A stretch of DNA of 64,000 bases. It comes from Cavia porcellus (taxonomy: Eukaryota > Chordata > Mammalia > Rodentia > Caviidae). Position 1 is the stretch's first letter; every line of letters starts with the position of its first letter. The notes beneath the pieces were generated by a model. That model saw nothing but the letters and a program-made list of their open reading frames with translations, did not search any database and had not been told where the DNA came from. This document shows, one piece after another, positions 1 through 12,577 of the stretch. The DNA is taken from the NCBI RefSeq assembly GCF_034190915.1, contig NW_026947638.1, positions 397,001-461,000 on the forward strand. The letters are read 5' to 3'. The position numbers and the translations under genes are program-made.

Positions 1-306
1 ATGTATAATAGTATTGGGAGAATGGCCATTTTCACAATATATATTCTTCCTATCCATTAGCAAGGGAAGTCTTTCCATTTTCTGAGATCCTCTTCAAATT
101 CTTTTTTTCAGTGTATTATAATTTTCCTTATATAGATCTTTCTCTTCTTTCATGAGAATAACTCCTCAGTATTTCATTTTTTTAGTTGCTATTGTGAAGG
201 GTGTGACTTCTCTCATTTCTCTGTGATTTTGTTGTTACTGTATAGAAATGCTATTGATTTTTGAGTATTGATTTTGTATCCAGCCAAGGAGCTTCTTTGT
301 GGTAAA
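1..306 (-). mobile_element. L1 ORF2 fragment (antisense, cut by window edge)
   Basis: The reverse complement closely parallels the plus-strand L1 at about 55150-55435. It shares the stretch that encodes VAGYKIN and [12 protein letters not shown] sequence, the run containing AATTATAATACACTGAAAA, and GATGGCCATTCTCCC-like sequence. Similarity ends near 306. The fragment has indels and stops, so it is dead. Confidence 0.85.
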
Positions 307-1476
307 ACCTTGAATCTGCCTTTTTTTTTTCCTGTTTCAGCGCACCAAAAGCTCCAACATAACATGTTTCTATAATTATAGTGAATGATGTTAAATTAAC
401 ATTTGATTCACTTCCTAGGTATTCTCTGCTGTAAAACATTTTTTCACCCACAAAATGCAATTCCTTCCAATCGTCAGAATTCAATCATGAATGACAGCTC
501 AATCAATGGATCTATCGATCTATCGGACTACTACTCAGGCATAAAACAGGATAAATTTGAGTCATTTGTAAGAAAAGATATACCTTGAAACCACAAAACT
601 AATGAAATAATTCCGTCATGAAAGCTTGAGCCTCACATGTTTTACATGAGAAATTCAAAGAACAAATAATTCAAAGAGCAAAATAAAGGATCACAGGAAA
701 TGGGGAGGTAGATACCTTGCAGATGGGAAGAGGATCAATGGATGAAGGAAGGCAGAGGAGAGTCGGGGAAAAGAGAAATGAAAAGGTTCCTGATGTGGGT
801 ATATACATGTAATGACTCTGCAGGATGAAATGTATCCATTATGCATCATAAACATTTACTAATAAAACATAAGAGTTGGAAAGGTGCATCTCTAATGCTG
901 AGAAGATAGCCTGAAAACTTTCACTATAAGTTTCCAAGGGAATGGTCTAGCATAGTGGTGATGAACCTTTTGGAGCTTTTAGTGATACAAAGAGCCTGCT
1001 GTGGCATGTGTGTCCTAGTTCATCACTGCCTCCAATACTTCATTTGAAGATGTGCTGCTCTTGGCATCTACATACTGTTCCTGGTCTTAGAATTTCAGCT
1101 GAGTCTTGTATTTAAATCCTATATTGTAATTATTAATTTTAGCTGTCAACTTTGAATAATTTCTCTAACATTTAATTAAACATACTTTACCTGCATTAAT
1201 TTATTGACTATTTGAAACCTATTTTCTAAAATAAAAATTCTATTACTAACTCCACATTACCAATTAATATATTGAAACTGAAAGCTCAAAGAAGTTAAAA
1301 CTATCATAAGCACAGATAGTAAGAAAAAAAATCATCCATATTTAAAGACAGTTGGTCTTATATTAAATACCAAGTATCTAAAAACTGTGATAGATGTGTC
1401 TCTGATTTTTTGAATAACAAGAGAAGAAATTATCAATAAGCAAAATGGAGCAGTTCATAGAGCAAGAGGAGGTGTC
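307..1476. other. Unassigned AT-rich intron DNA
   Basis: I recognise no gene, RNA or repeat here. Two small overlapping open frames at 251-588 have no family resemblance and no supporting features. Confidence 0.4.
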
Positions 1477-1850
1477 CTGATTACTTTTCTCTGATTGTTG
1501 AGACAAAATACCTGACATCCAAGTGAAGCAAGGGAAGGTTTACTTATCTGAAAGTTTTTTGGAGATTTCAGTCCATACTCAACTGGTTCCAAGGCAGGGT
1601 GGAGTGGCTGAAGGAGAGTCATTCATGGCCACCCCAAACACCAACTGGGAAAGAGCAAAAAAGGAAAAAAAAGCATGCTGCCTTCCCTCCCCCATGCTGT
1701 ATGCTGGCTCCTTGCCCCTGGGTGGGCACAGCACTCACACTGCCAATCCCAGGGCTTGCCAAGGAACCAATCGCAAATGTTCGATTCAGCTGCTTCCATG
1801 ACTCTATGGGGGTTGGGAGTGGGGGAAGCACATCTGAAACACAAACCACA
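1477..1850 (-). mobile_element. MaLR-type LTR, antisense
   Basis: The start reads TTACTTTTCTCTGATTGTTGAGACAAAATACCTGAC and continues through an AAGGTTTACTT-like stretch to TTTCAGTCCATACTCAACTGG. The reverse complement of the LTR at 9890-10142 has the same order of blocks. In the opposite orientation these blocks are the end of an ERVL-MaLR-like LTR: poly(A) signal region, TATTTTGTC and an AGAAAAGTAA end. The distal boundary is approximate. The open frames at 1523-1926 lie in this repeat and are not genes. Confidence 0.6.
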
Positions 1851-2303
1851 AAAGTTGATAAAGAGCCAAAGTGATCTCTCAGATAGATGTTGGAGGCATT
1901 TCAGTTTTCTTACTGAAGGATACTAAAAAGTAGCCATAAAAATTAAGACTTTAAAAGTTTACATAACTTTACATGGATCTTTTCCTGAAATAACACTAAA
2001 AATCAATTACCTTAATATTATGATTTTGAACCTTATTTTTAAATTAAATTGATCTTATGAAGTGTCATTTAACTGCCTGATCTCGCACAGTGCGAAATGT
2101 ATAAATCCTGAACCAGAGTCATACACATTTCTTTTTAACAATAAAATATTTAAGCTGGTACTTTTTTAAGCTATTAATTTTGAATTTTATAATATTTTGC
2201 ACCTAATCTTCTGAACTGGACCAAGATAATGAGCAAATCTTATGACAGAAGGTTATGAACATTTGTATTCGGTCAGCAACTTCTGAATTAAATCCTACTG
2301 GGA

Positions 2304-2410
2304 GGGGGTTGGGGATTTAGCTCAGTGGCGTAAGCACCTGCCTTGCAATCAGGCTGTCGTGAGTTCGATCCCTGGTACCGATAAAAATGAAAAAGTAAAA
2401 AAAAAAAAAA
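2304..2410 (+). mobile_element. ID-type SINE (tRNA-derived), young, with TSD
   Basis: The body has a tRNA-like A box (TAGCTCAGTGGC) and B box (GAGTTCGATCC), then CTGGTACCGATAAAAATG and an A tail. It is flanked by the 14-bp direct repeat AAATCCTACTGGGA at 2290-2303 and 2411-2424. The body matches the copies at 3203, 15705 and 28725. RNA polymerase III-type internal promoters are a property of the family. Confidence 0.95.
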
Positions 2411-3202
2411 AAATCCTACTGGGAAGTTAAACTTCACATCTTATTTACTTCAGCTTTGAAGACTGCTCAAGAAGACAGCTCTAACTATTGATAAGCATAT
2501 ATTTTCCCCAAGGAAATTTCCATTTAAAAAAAAAAAGTTATTCTGGGAAAAGTAGGTACTGTGTGCTGTATAGATCAGAAAGGAAAATTGCAGTTATGTC
2601 ACTTAAAAAGGTCTGGAACCCAATGCTGTCATTTGTGCAAACTGTATTACTAACCTTAGAAAAATGTGTAAGAAATATAAGCACATAGCTGTTCTTGTGA
2701 TGTTAGAATAAGCAAAATGAAGCCAAACTGGACTGGAATGAATGACATCTTACTTTTTAAGGCTGAAATCACAGCCAACTGACCCTAACTTAATGACTGC
2801 TGGAACATTTTATTTAAAATCATCCAGTATTATATAGAGCATGGCAAAGTGTGTCAATAAAATTATAAAATGAAACATTTAAAATGAGAAAGTTTAACTT
2901 TTCATAATGTTCAGGGTGGCCACTACAGTTTTCACAATTTTATTTTAAAAAGTTTTCCGCAATTATCTTAGAAAACATTTGGATTTGGCCAAATTTTTAT
3001 CAAAGATGAAAAACTTAATATGACTGTGCAAATATGTAAGAATCTAGAAGGCTGATTTTTTAACTGCAAATCCATGTGGAGTGAGTTAATGCATTTCCTA
3101 TTGCCAATAGAATTCCTAGTGACTATAAATTGTTTCACCCAAAAAACTGAGCATTTAAAATATCTCAACCAAACATGCCACCCAATTAAACCTGGGTTTT
3201 GG

Positions 3203-3315
3203 GGTCTGGGGATTTAGCTCAGTGGCATAAGCGCCTGCCTTGCAAACAGGCAGTTGTGAGTTTGATTCCTGGTACCGATAAAAACAAAAAAGACCAAAAA
3301 AAAAAAAAAACCCAA
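3203..3315 (+). mobile_element. ID-type SINE with TSD
   Basis: It has the same body as the copy at 2304, with a few substitutions (GTTGTGAGTTTGATTCC in the B box region) and an A-rich tail. The 15-bp TSD AAACCTGGGTTTTGG is at 3188-3202 and 3316-3330. Confidence 0.95.
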
Positions 3316-3330
3316 AAACCTGGGTTTTGG

Positions 3331-5727
3331 TACAATGTCTAATAAGCAATAAAAAATACGAACTTAACAAATATGGCCCTTTAGATTCTACTTACCACTA
3401 TGTTATCTGACCAAGTCAAATTGTGAATGACTGGCAAAAATTTTGATGCACATATTTTTGGGGAAACTGACTTTTGGCTTTAAGATTATACAATTCCCAA
3501 GAGTCCAAAATATATAAATGGTTTTTTTTTTCAGACCATGTGTCCCTAAATCTATTTAAAGAAAGACACATTTTTGAATAATTATTTCTATTCAAGAATC
3601 TTTTGCTTAAATATTTCCTAATCTCACAAATGATAATTGAGATGAATACATCTATGCATAGCACATCCAATTAATTCCACAAGAGTATGTTCTTTTTTTT
3701 TCCAATTTTGAGAAGCATTACTCTACTTTGTACAATGGCAATTAGTAGATAACTGTTGCATGGGGGAGAACTTAGTGGTTTCTACGTTATCACATGCTAT
3801 GTGAGGCAAAAATTAATCTGTTAATTTATCTTTTGGTAAATATCCAAAATTACCTTACAATTTTGAGCATGAATGAGATCAGTAAATTTAAGAAATGATT
3901 CTTTTAGGTTGTTTCTGAGTAGTTTTAATAAAAATAGTTTACCACAAACAATATATAATGTTTTTTAATGAGATGTTATTGGAATAACAGTTTTATTTGT
4001 ATTCCCATTTGCTACAGAATACACACTGGCAGCACTTGTGGCTACAGCGTTTACCCTTAGGAATTTGTAGATTATTGTCCTAACCTTACTTTCAAAGTCT
4101 GACACAAAATACCACGGTTTTATTGTTACTTTTGTATTGCTATAGTGTACTGGTATTCTTTGCAAACATATCTTTCTATTTATAGCACTCTTTTTAGTAG
4201 CATTTTCATTCATAAAATATAGTTCTTCTAGATCACTGAAAATTAAATGAACATTGGCAGCAAGCTGCACTTTTTCCTAAATGGGAAATGGGTTAAATAC
4301 TGTTTTCTTACACATGATAAAAATGTTGAAGTTAAAATAAAGAGAACTTCATTCTATTGGTTGAGACTAGGAAAGACAAACCAGGTTAAAAGATACTAGT
4401 AGTTGGCTCTGACAGGCAGGAGCCAGGAGCTGTTGTCCACCCTATGAGCACCACACCAACATCCAGGACGCAAGACTGCTGCCATATAGGTGAGATACGA
4501 GACCCAACATACCACCGCTGACATTCCCATCACCTCAACTGAGCCAGTCCAACAAAAGGCCTAGGAGCAATTTGAGAACAGTCTGTGGACAGACATTAAG
4601 ACTGCATCCATTTGTAGCTTCAATTACACCAGCAACAGTAACTGCACTGCAGTTAAATATGGGATAGAGAAATGACTGAAGCTACTACTATAATTTTTTT
4701 TCTTGACATACCATATGCAAGAAATAGTCCCCATCTTAGAATGACTGAGTCAAGTGGACAGTCTAGATAAATTAATGAAATTGAATTCTCAATCTACTGA
4801 AAGAATAGTGCATCATTGTCACATATCAAATGTGCAAAAGTATGCAATGTTTTATATCTACCTCACTTTTCCAAATATATTTGGCTTAGTAAAACAATTA
4901 GAATAGTAAAATGAATCAGAAAAATATTTTCCTGTATCTCCAGATAGGAAAGTTTTAAACTCCTCTTTCTTCTATTGTCACAAGAGCACTAGTTTTTAAT
5001 ATGTTACATAAAGACCTACTGCATCAGTGTAAGGGGTATTTTCTAATAAATTCTAATAAATCATATTTATGGTGTAAAAACAAGCACTATGTGTCTTTCC
5101 AATGTTTTCTTTTATTTGTTAATCTACTTTGAAACAAACTGCTTGGAAAATTATCCACATTACATTCCGAGGTTACTGCTAAGGGTCAGTGTTTTTTTTT
5201 AAATGATGATTGCTAACAAAACTGTATGCATTCACAGTGTATGACATCATGTTTTGAGACAGGTATACACTGTGAAATCATTACTGTGCAGATAGATTTA
5301 AACTTCGTGATTTTGTCTTCATTGAGAACACATAGATCAATATTTCTACAATTTTACTCTGAAATATTATAAGAAATTTTATGAATTCACTACTTACACT
5401 TCAGACAATTCCCCTACACCATCAGTTAGTAACAAGTTAACTAACTATCACTAGATTTCATTATATATCCTGGAACTGCAATGAAGTCTGTTCTGAGTCA
5501 GGGAAACAGATGCTACAGAAGTCACTGTGCTACTCTTCAGGCCAACCAAACCTCTTAATCTATAAACTATCACAGACATACAGGCATGTACTGGGCTCCC
5601 TTTTGTTGGGAATAAAATCAGGAAGGCCTGATCAAGCATAGATATAGCTAACATGTCAGTTTTCACCTTAGGTTCATCATTTGAATTTTACTGATGATTG
5701 CAAGGAAGTTAAAGCAAGGACAACAGC

Positions 5728-5765
<38 letters not shown>

Positions 5766-6599
5766 TAACTTTTAGTCTTTTAGCACAAACTACTGAGGAC
5801 AGTAACCTAGTCTTGAACTGATGCTAGTAGGGCATTAACAAAGTTACACGTGTAAGAACTTCACTGCATTCCAGCTGGAGAGGAAGCCTCTATGTGGCCT
5901 CAGAAGCCACCCTGCATACAAGTAAAAAGAGCATAGCATGACACTAACACTGACACTGCTGCCCACCCAACTGCTAAGTCTCCTATTGGAGCTCACCCTG
6001 TAGTCTCAAAGATTGATTATATTTGTAGAAAGCAACTACACTTTTCAAATTGGGGCCACTTAGTTATAATATCTAAAGAAAAAGCTCATTAAAACAGGAA
6101 AATTCGTTTTCTTTTTAAAGTCATTTTCCTCATTTAAAAATTTACTAATTTAAAAATATTCATCTTTCCATTATACTAATTTCTTTGCTGGACAGTAGTG
6201 ACCTGAAAAATAAAAATAGCTTCACAAAATGTACAGTATGCAGACTTCTTTATCTATAGATGTTCAAACTTGGCCTTAAGTGGACTATATTTTACATTCC
6301 CTTTAATCAGTCTCACGCTGACTAGAGGAGTTGGGGATTCACTTCCCTGAAAATATAATTATGCCTGCTGGGATCACTTTAGTTGACTTTCTATTTCAGC
6401 TGATTTTATTCTCTTTCTTGCTACCTGTTTTGATCATTCATGCTTTCTACCTCTTCCCTAAAAGTACTCTTAAAGTTTCTTACACTTCAATAGCTTGGTT
6501 CTGTTAAAATTATTATATATACCCCACATATGATTATAGGCAAGCACAGTTTTACTTTGTCCTCACCAGGTGATCTGTTATTCTTTTAATTTTTGTTTT
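3331..6599. other. Mostly unassigned AT-rich intron DNA
   Basis: There is no recognisable gene. The block contains a (CA)n microsatellite at 5730-5762 and a moderately GC-richer patch at about 4390-4660 that looks foreign to its surroundings but has no TSD I could find. The rest is plain AT-rich sequence. Confidence 0.4.
5730..5762. repeat. (CA)n microsatellite
   Basis: This is an uninterrupted AC dinucleotide run of about 16 units. Confidence 0.97.
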
Positions 6600-7265
6600 T
6601 ATTAGCCCATGTTTGCAGTGCATAATGATTACACTGATTGTGGTGAGCTGGCTCATGTACATAATACATCTTCAGTCTCTTCTCATCTCCTTCCCATCCC
6701 TTCCCTCATCCTTCTCTACATCTCTTGGGGTCACCTTTCTTCCCTTCTGCAAAAGATCTATCTCCCTTTGTTTTGTTATCTTCTTTTATTTTGCTATTTA
6801 TGCTTTGGGTTCCCCATATAAAAGAAATCACACTCCATTAAAGCTTGCCCTTCAATTAACATTATGTTAGCCAGGTACATCCTTTTCTATCTTTTTATAA
6901 ATGACCCAAATTTATCTTTTTTATGGCAGAGTAATATTCCATTGTATATACATGCCACAGTTACTTTTCCCATTCATCTGCTCATTGGCATACAGGTCTC
7001 TATGATTTAGCTATTATGAGCTATTCCTCTATGAGTATGCCTGTATGCCTGTACTATGATGTATTTAACTCTTCCAGTAAAAGTTGTAGAATGAGAATAC
7101 TCCATTCAATGTGATTTCTGTTTTAAGTATTTTGCGGAATCTATATACTGATTCCCACAGTGCTGATACCAGTTTCCACTCCCATCAACAATGAAGAAGG
7201 GCTCCTTTTCACCCACAGCATTGGCAGCATTTGATATTACCTGATTTCTTGATGACACTAATGTC
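6600..7265 (-). mobile_element. Old L1 3' end, antisense
   Basis: The segment TTTATGGCAGAGTAATATTCC followed by CATTGTATATACATGCC, then an ATTCATCTGCTCATTGG-like stretch, AGCTATTATGAGCTATTCC, ACTGATTCCCACAGTGCTG and CATCAACAATGAAGAAGGGC are the reverse complement of the C-terminal ORF2/3' end seen in many mammalian L1s. The 6600-6900 part would be its 3' UTR. Divergence is high, so it is an ancient copy. Confidence 0.8.
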
Positions 7266-9889
7266 TTTTCATTTTATCACAATTTTACTGTTTCCTGTTC
7301 AAAATCATGCCACAATGCTGAATTATTTAATCATACATTAGATATTCCATACAGTTAATATTCAAAAATAAACTGATAATAGAAAATCAGTTAATAGATT
7401 AAAAGGAATAATTCAGGCTTTATATAAACAGATTTTAAGATCTTTCCAAACCACTGGATATTTAAATATTTTTAAATCTTTTAAGTGAAAATTATTTTTG
7501 AAATATTTGTTTCCTTCTAGATACGTTCTATGTATAACCTCATAAATGCATCACCATATTTGACATTCTCTCAGATAAACCAGATATAGTAAGACATTTA
7601 TATTTGGAAAACACACTCAATGAATGGTAGAGTATTTTTTATCATATTATCCAGAGGCTAGGCTCACTTAAAATAGAAATAACCTACAAAGACAAAGAAA
7701 TAATACACAACATACTCTCTTTCTATGTGCTTACCAGGTCTGTCAGTGTAAGCTTAAGTGCTTACTGGAAGTCCAAAGCCTTAGGACTTGAAGTGGACAA
7801 TAACTTGAATAGGGTATCAAGTTTACAGATGTAAGTTAAGGACACAGAGTGGAAGAAATCATTAGAATTTGATGTTAAGAAATAGAACTTAGCAATTAGA
7901 CTGACTACACAAGATTAAACTTAGAGAAGCATCACTGATGATTTATTACCTTTTGTGCTAGTTTTAAAGTGAAAAAAAATTGAAACTTGCATATAACTCA
8001 ATGCTATGCCTTTCTTTAGTTTAGAAAAGAACTATGTTTATGTTCAAGACAGAAGAATTGTTTGGGAAGAAACTGTATGGTTCAAAGAGTTTTACATAAA
8101 TTTTATATAAATCTATTCAAAACACACTTGCTAAACAACAGTGCTATGTTCTTTTATGGTATATTCTTTAAAACAAAAGATGTAATTCACAGGTAATTTT
8201 TAAGAATCTTATTATAAAGTATTTTTATTTTTAAAATAATCTTTTAAGTGTTATATAAACACATAAACAAAGGCTAATGTGGGGTATATTCACAGATTAA
8301 TCCACATGTTCTCAAGTTAGCCCTACTTGAGGCTGCCTGTCACTACAGTGATGGTACTAACCAGTGTTTCTTGCTCCTCGCTCCAGTACAAACCATAACA
8401 TACTTAACAGCAAAATGTCCTTTCCTGAAAAGTAACATCGAATAGCATTACTGCTATTGCTATTATATACCACCACCTCACTGACAGAATACTATCACAA
8501 AATTGAAAATATCATAAACCTGACTTCCTTAAATCAACTTCTATAAACATTCCAAATTTATAATTTGTGTTTTTTAAATGAACATGTGTCATCCAGTATA
8601 TATTTTGTGTCCCCCTATACTCTCTAAAGTATCAAGATCCAAAATAATTCCATCAACATTCATTTCTAGTTGAAGATCAAGCTTTGAGTCCCTTTCCCTT
8701 GCAAGGTACAAAAAAAAAAAAAAAAACCTATCCTTTAAATAACTAAAATAACAAATCCAACTTGAGAAAGATGATTCCATCCAATTCCACTTTTCCATAT
8801 AATATTTTTCTTAGCAAACTTAGAAGAGTAGTAATAAGCCCATGTAAAAACAGCTTACTCTGAAAAGCTGATGGATGACATGTATTAATGTGAACAAAGG
8901 AAATCTTCTGCACCAGCAGATATTCACTAGAAGCCACATATGAGTTCTACCATGACTAAACTAGTCTCAAGTTTTGAATTGGGGTTTTAATTGAGTCCCA
9001 TTTTAAATTTTTTGTTTGCATCATATTTTAAAGACACTAAGTTTAAAGACACTTCAGTGTAGAGAAAAGCTGATTTAGATATTTAAAAATATATCAGGAG
9101 TAAACATCCACTACCCTGAAAACAGAACAGCTTCCACCTAAAATGTTAACTAATCAGGAAAATCTAACCAGTTATGGATCAGAAAATCTTAGTACCTACC
9201 CCCATATGTAATTGGACTATTTATATGGAGAATGTTAGTATAAATTTTAAGTTTAGGGTGCACTCTAATCTAAATTTAATCTGATTCTGCTTACAAAATT
9301 CGAGTTAAAATGTAGTGCTAAAGAAACAGTGACAGGTTACAGAGGGAAATGAAGCTTGGCAAAAACCTAAACTCTCAGATATAATCATCTGGAGAACAGC
9401 ATCATTTTCAAAATTTCTGTCATAAAAAAACAGGTCTCAACCTTGTCCTCCCACACGGTTACAAAATATAAATAGCAAGGAAACACAGCTAGCACCTGTT
9501 CTTGATTTAGTGGACATGCTTCTGCTTCTTACATACATCAACTTCATTAATTCATCCTGATTTCTGGGATGAAGTTCGCTACTTTTTGTGTGGGACACTT
9601 AATAGCACTTCTGGTTCTGTAGGGCTTTAAGATTTGTCAACAGTCCCACTATGGGTTCTATACAAAAAAGGAAGTAAAATCTGTGAAAGAGATGTCTGTA
9701 CTACCATGTTCCACCACAGTACTACTCACAAGTAGCCAATATGCAGAACAATCTAAGAGCCTGCTGTTGCTGAAACTGTATCTATCTGAGAAGCTTAGAA
9801 GTTTAAATTATTCAACAAACAGCCAGAGGCCTTATTTTTTAAATAGACTCATCCTATGCAAGAGGAGGGCAAAGAGATTTTGTGAACAA
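7266..9889. other. Unassigned AT-rich intron DNA
   Basis: No gene, RNA or clear repeat is recognised. A run of A at 8709-8726 is the only simple repeat of note. Confidence 0.4.
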
Positions 9890-10142
9890 AACCTACCCTG
9901 GGAATGGCAGGAGAGACCTGTGTATAATATAAGGCAGGAAAAGAAGCTTTTTCATCCCTTTTGCTCTTGCTGCATTGCTATCTTCTGTCATCTTGAACTT
10001 TGCCTTACTGAATTGTTACCACCTTGCCTGGGAGCCAGCTGATTTTGGACTGAAACTTCCACAAACCGTGAGCTAAATAAACCTTTCCTTCCTTAATTTG
10101 GGGTGTTGGGTATTTTGTCTCAGCAACAAGAGAAAAGTAACC
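9890..10142 (+). mobile_element. MaLR-type LTR 3' part
   Basis: GGACTGAAACTTCCACAAACCGTGAGC is followed by TAAATAAACCTTTCCTTCC (poly(A) signal AATAAA at about 10076), GGGTATTTTGTCTCAGCAAC and AGAGAAAAGTAACC, the typical end of this rodent LTR group. The 5' limit is uncertain. An antisense relative is at 1477. The 119-aa open frame at 9683-10042 overlaps it and shows no protein family features. Confidence 0.6.
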
Positions 10143-10670
10143 AAGGCAGTGTCCATCCACAGATGAATGTATTTCTAAATTTAGTGCAAGTGAACAATGA
10201 AATACTATGCTGAAAATCAGTCATAGGCAACAATGTGGATGAAATTAGACTATGTTCAGTTATATTAAATAAGTTAGGCAAAGAGTAACAAATACTGCAC
10301 CATCTCATTTATATGTGTAATGAAAACCAATTCTGAGACATACAAGTGTAGAAAGGCAGTAGGTGGGAGTTAGATGTGAGGTAGATGAAGAATGTGGAGA
10401 TATTAGGTAGTAGGTACAGTTACAGTAGAAAGAGTAAGCTCTAGTATTACATTTCACAGCATGGCAAATACAGTTAATGTTCTGAATATTTCAAAATAGC
10501 TGAAATAATGGATTTTAAATGTTCACACAGTAAAGAAATAATAGACATTTAAAATGCTACATATACTAATTAGTACATCAAATTTGAAGCCACTACTCTA
10601 CAATGTACACTTGCATTGAAACACCACATTTTACCCTGTAAGTTTTAACAGTTTATATGAGCTAAGTTAT
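10143..10670 (+). mobile_element. Old L1 (L1M-like) 3' end
   Basis: Blocks such as GTGTCCATCCACAGATGAATG, AACAATGTGGATGAAATTAG, AAATAAGTTAGGCAAAGAG and the later GTGGGAGTTAGATG...CACATTTTACCC order resemble an old mammalian L1 ORF2-end/3' UTR. Part of it (10159-10296) is the source of the inverted copy at 11965-12102. Confidence 0.65.
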
Positions 10671-11941
10671 TTAAAATTAAAACAAAATATATTTATTTTC
10701 ATTTTTATGCCTTTAAGCCTAGACTAATAGAATTGTGCTAAAGTGAAATCTCAGGATAGATGAAAGTCTACCTGTCATTAGAGAATCTGAAAAAGGGCAG
10801 CTATTTTCTCTCCTGGCTTTTAGCAGTTCTAAAATAGGTACATGTTATAAAAGTACTATCCACTAAAAGGCCCCAGCCTTTTATTCTGGAGTGACTGATG
10901 GTAAGAATCACAGACAGAATTAATTCCAGCAGTGGTGGTAGGAGAAAAGGCTTCTTGGAGTGTTATCAGAATCTGGTGCTAAACTACTGTCCTTATGAGA
11001 AAAGCCCACTAGTGTACAATGATAATAGGCTTTACCTAACATATTAAAAAGATCAAAGAGTTTGTAAGTATGGAGTCAAATTATTTAGTAGGACATGTAT
11101 GTTGCATAAAAAAAGACAAAGGTCAATGGACTTAAACTATAGATGTTAATTCTTTCCAGAAATGACATCTCCACTGAGGCAGACATGTTACTCAGAAACA
11201 ACAGATGAATAAGGAGCCACCAGCTTGATAGCTGCTGGTCACCAAGGAAGATAGAACCTGAGCCTCTAGAGAGTGTCACACTGATAATGAGAGCATACAC
11301 ATTACTTCTGACTGAAACTCCCTGGCCAGACTAAGAATGCAACCTCATCCAACTACAGAGGCAGCCAGAAAATTCAATTCAATCTTGTATTTTGAAATAA
11401 GAAAGCAAGAAACATTGTACAAATAGAACTAATAACTGCCAATTTCTTTGACATTTTCTCTCTTTCTCTTTTCCAGCTCTGATAAGATTTCCTTGAAATT
11501 TTGAAACACAAATTGTTTTCCAGCATTTTCAGCTCAGTGAGGCCAAGAGCATGGTGACTCCATTTCCCTCCTCAACCACAAAGACTGGCCCACGTCTGAT
11601 TAAGGGAGAAATTCTTAGTGCCACGCCACACACAGCCAGGAGACAGCCCACGGGCTATCTCTGCTCGTTAGCATCTTTCCAGCACTGCTTTTACTCTCAT
11701 ACTTTGCCCAGAATGCTAAGTCTGTTGCCATAACTTATGCTTCCAAGGAGTCCAAGATCCAGAGCAACAAAGCACATTTTAAAAATACTGAGAGAGTGGT
11801 TTGGACCACTGACATACTGAGCTAACAGAGATGAAAACAGCATTTTTATGGCATTTCTCTTGAAAAAAAAATCAAGAGAGGAAGAATATTCTGAACAGAT
11901 CAAAGGTAGAGGATAAAACAGATACCCCTTCTCACCACCAA

Positions 11942-12119
11942 GAGATAAGAATGTATAGGCAAAGAGTATTTGTTACTCTTTGCCTAACTTATTTAATGTA
12001 ACTGAACATAGTCTAATTTCATCCACATTGTTGCCTATGACTGATTTTCAGCATAGTATTTCATTGTTCACTTGCACTAAATTTAGAAATCCATTCATCT
12101 GTCGAGATAAGAATGTATA
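11942..12119 (-). mobile_element. Inverted templated insertion copied from 10159-10296, with TSD
   Basis: The insert 11958-12103 is flanked by an exact 16-bp direct repeat (GAGATAAGAATGTATA at 11942-11957 and 12104-12119). Positions 11965-12102 are the reverse complement of 10159-10296 with two mismatches in 138. The remaining 7 bases, GGCAAAG, pair with CTTTGCC a few bases in and make an 11-bp-stem hairpin (11958-11968 with 11974-11984). There is no poly(A) tail. The signature is that of a short RNA- or DNA-templated patch copied from a nearby site. Confidence 0.9.
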
Positions 12120-12490
12120 AGAGGCCATTACATTAGCTCTCTGGTTACTACTAGGATACTCTGAGGAAATTACTCTTGTTCCTCACAAAATAAACAGAGA
12201 ACTGCATGTTCCAGGAAGGGACACGTGGTACAACTGCACTTAGTCTGCCTGGGTGGTCAGATTCGATGTGAGATGAGCTCCAGCAAAATCAGCTAGGAGC
12301 TCAGTAGGAAGACACTTCTGGAAGGGTCATACTCAGCATATGATCCTGTAATGTCCATTGACCTTATTCTAAATCACTGCAATTATTTGGCAGTGTCACT
12401 CATTGATAATGACAGTAATGTCCTAACTCATCCCTGTTTGTCAACTGCTGCCCTTTCCAACCACTGTTTGTCATCTTGCTGCAACAATAA

Positions 12491-12577
12491 ACTTTTTTTT
12501 TTTTTGGTACTGGAATCAAACTCATGACCTCACACTTGCCAAGCAGGCACTTTGCCACTAAGCTATACTCCTATCCC
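12491..12577 (-). mobile_element. Older ID-type SINE, antisense
   Basis: A T run is followed by GGTACTGGAATCAAACTCATG, CTTGCCAAGCAGGCACTTTGCC and ACTAAGCTATACTCC, the reverse complement of a diverged tRNA-derived ID body. Confidence 0.75.

Noticed and set aside
2304..2380. tRNA-like sequence with A and B boxes as a possible tRNA gene.
   Set aside because: It is repeated four times with A tails and TSDs and does not keep a proper tRNA fold or 3' end. It is an ID-type SINE.
3965..4270. 101-codon minus-strand open frame.
   Set aside because: No recognisable domain, no upstream signals, and the length is compatible with chance in 64 kb. It lies within EPHA6 intron 1.
9683..10042. 119-codon plus-strand open frame.
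   Set aside because: It overlaps a MaLR-type LTR and has no family resemblance.
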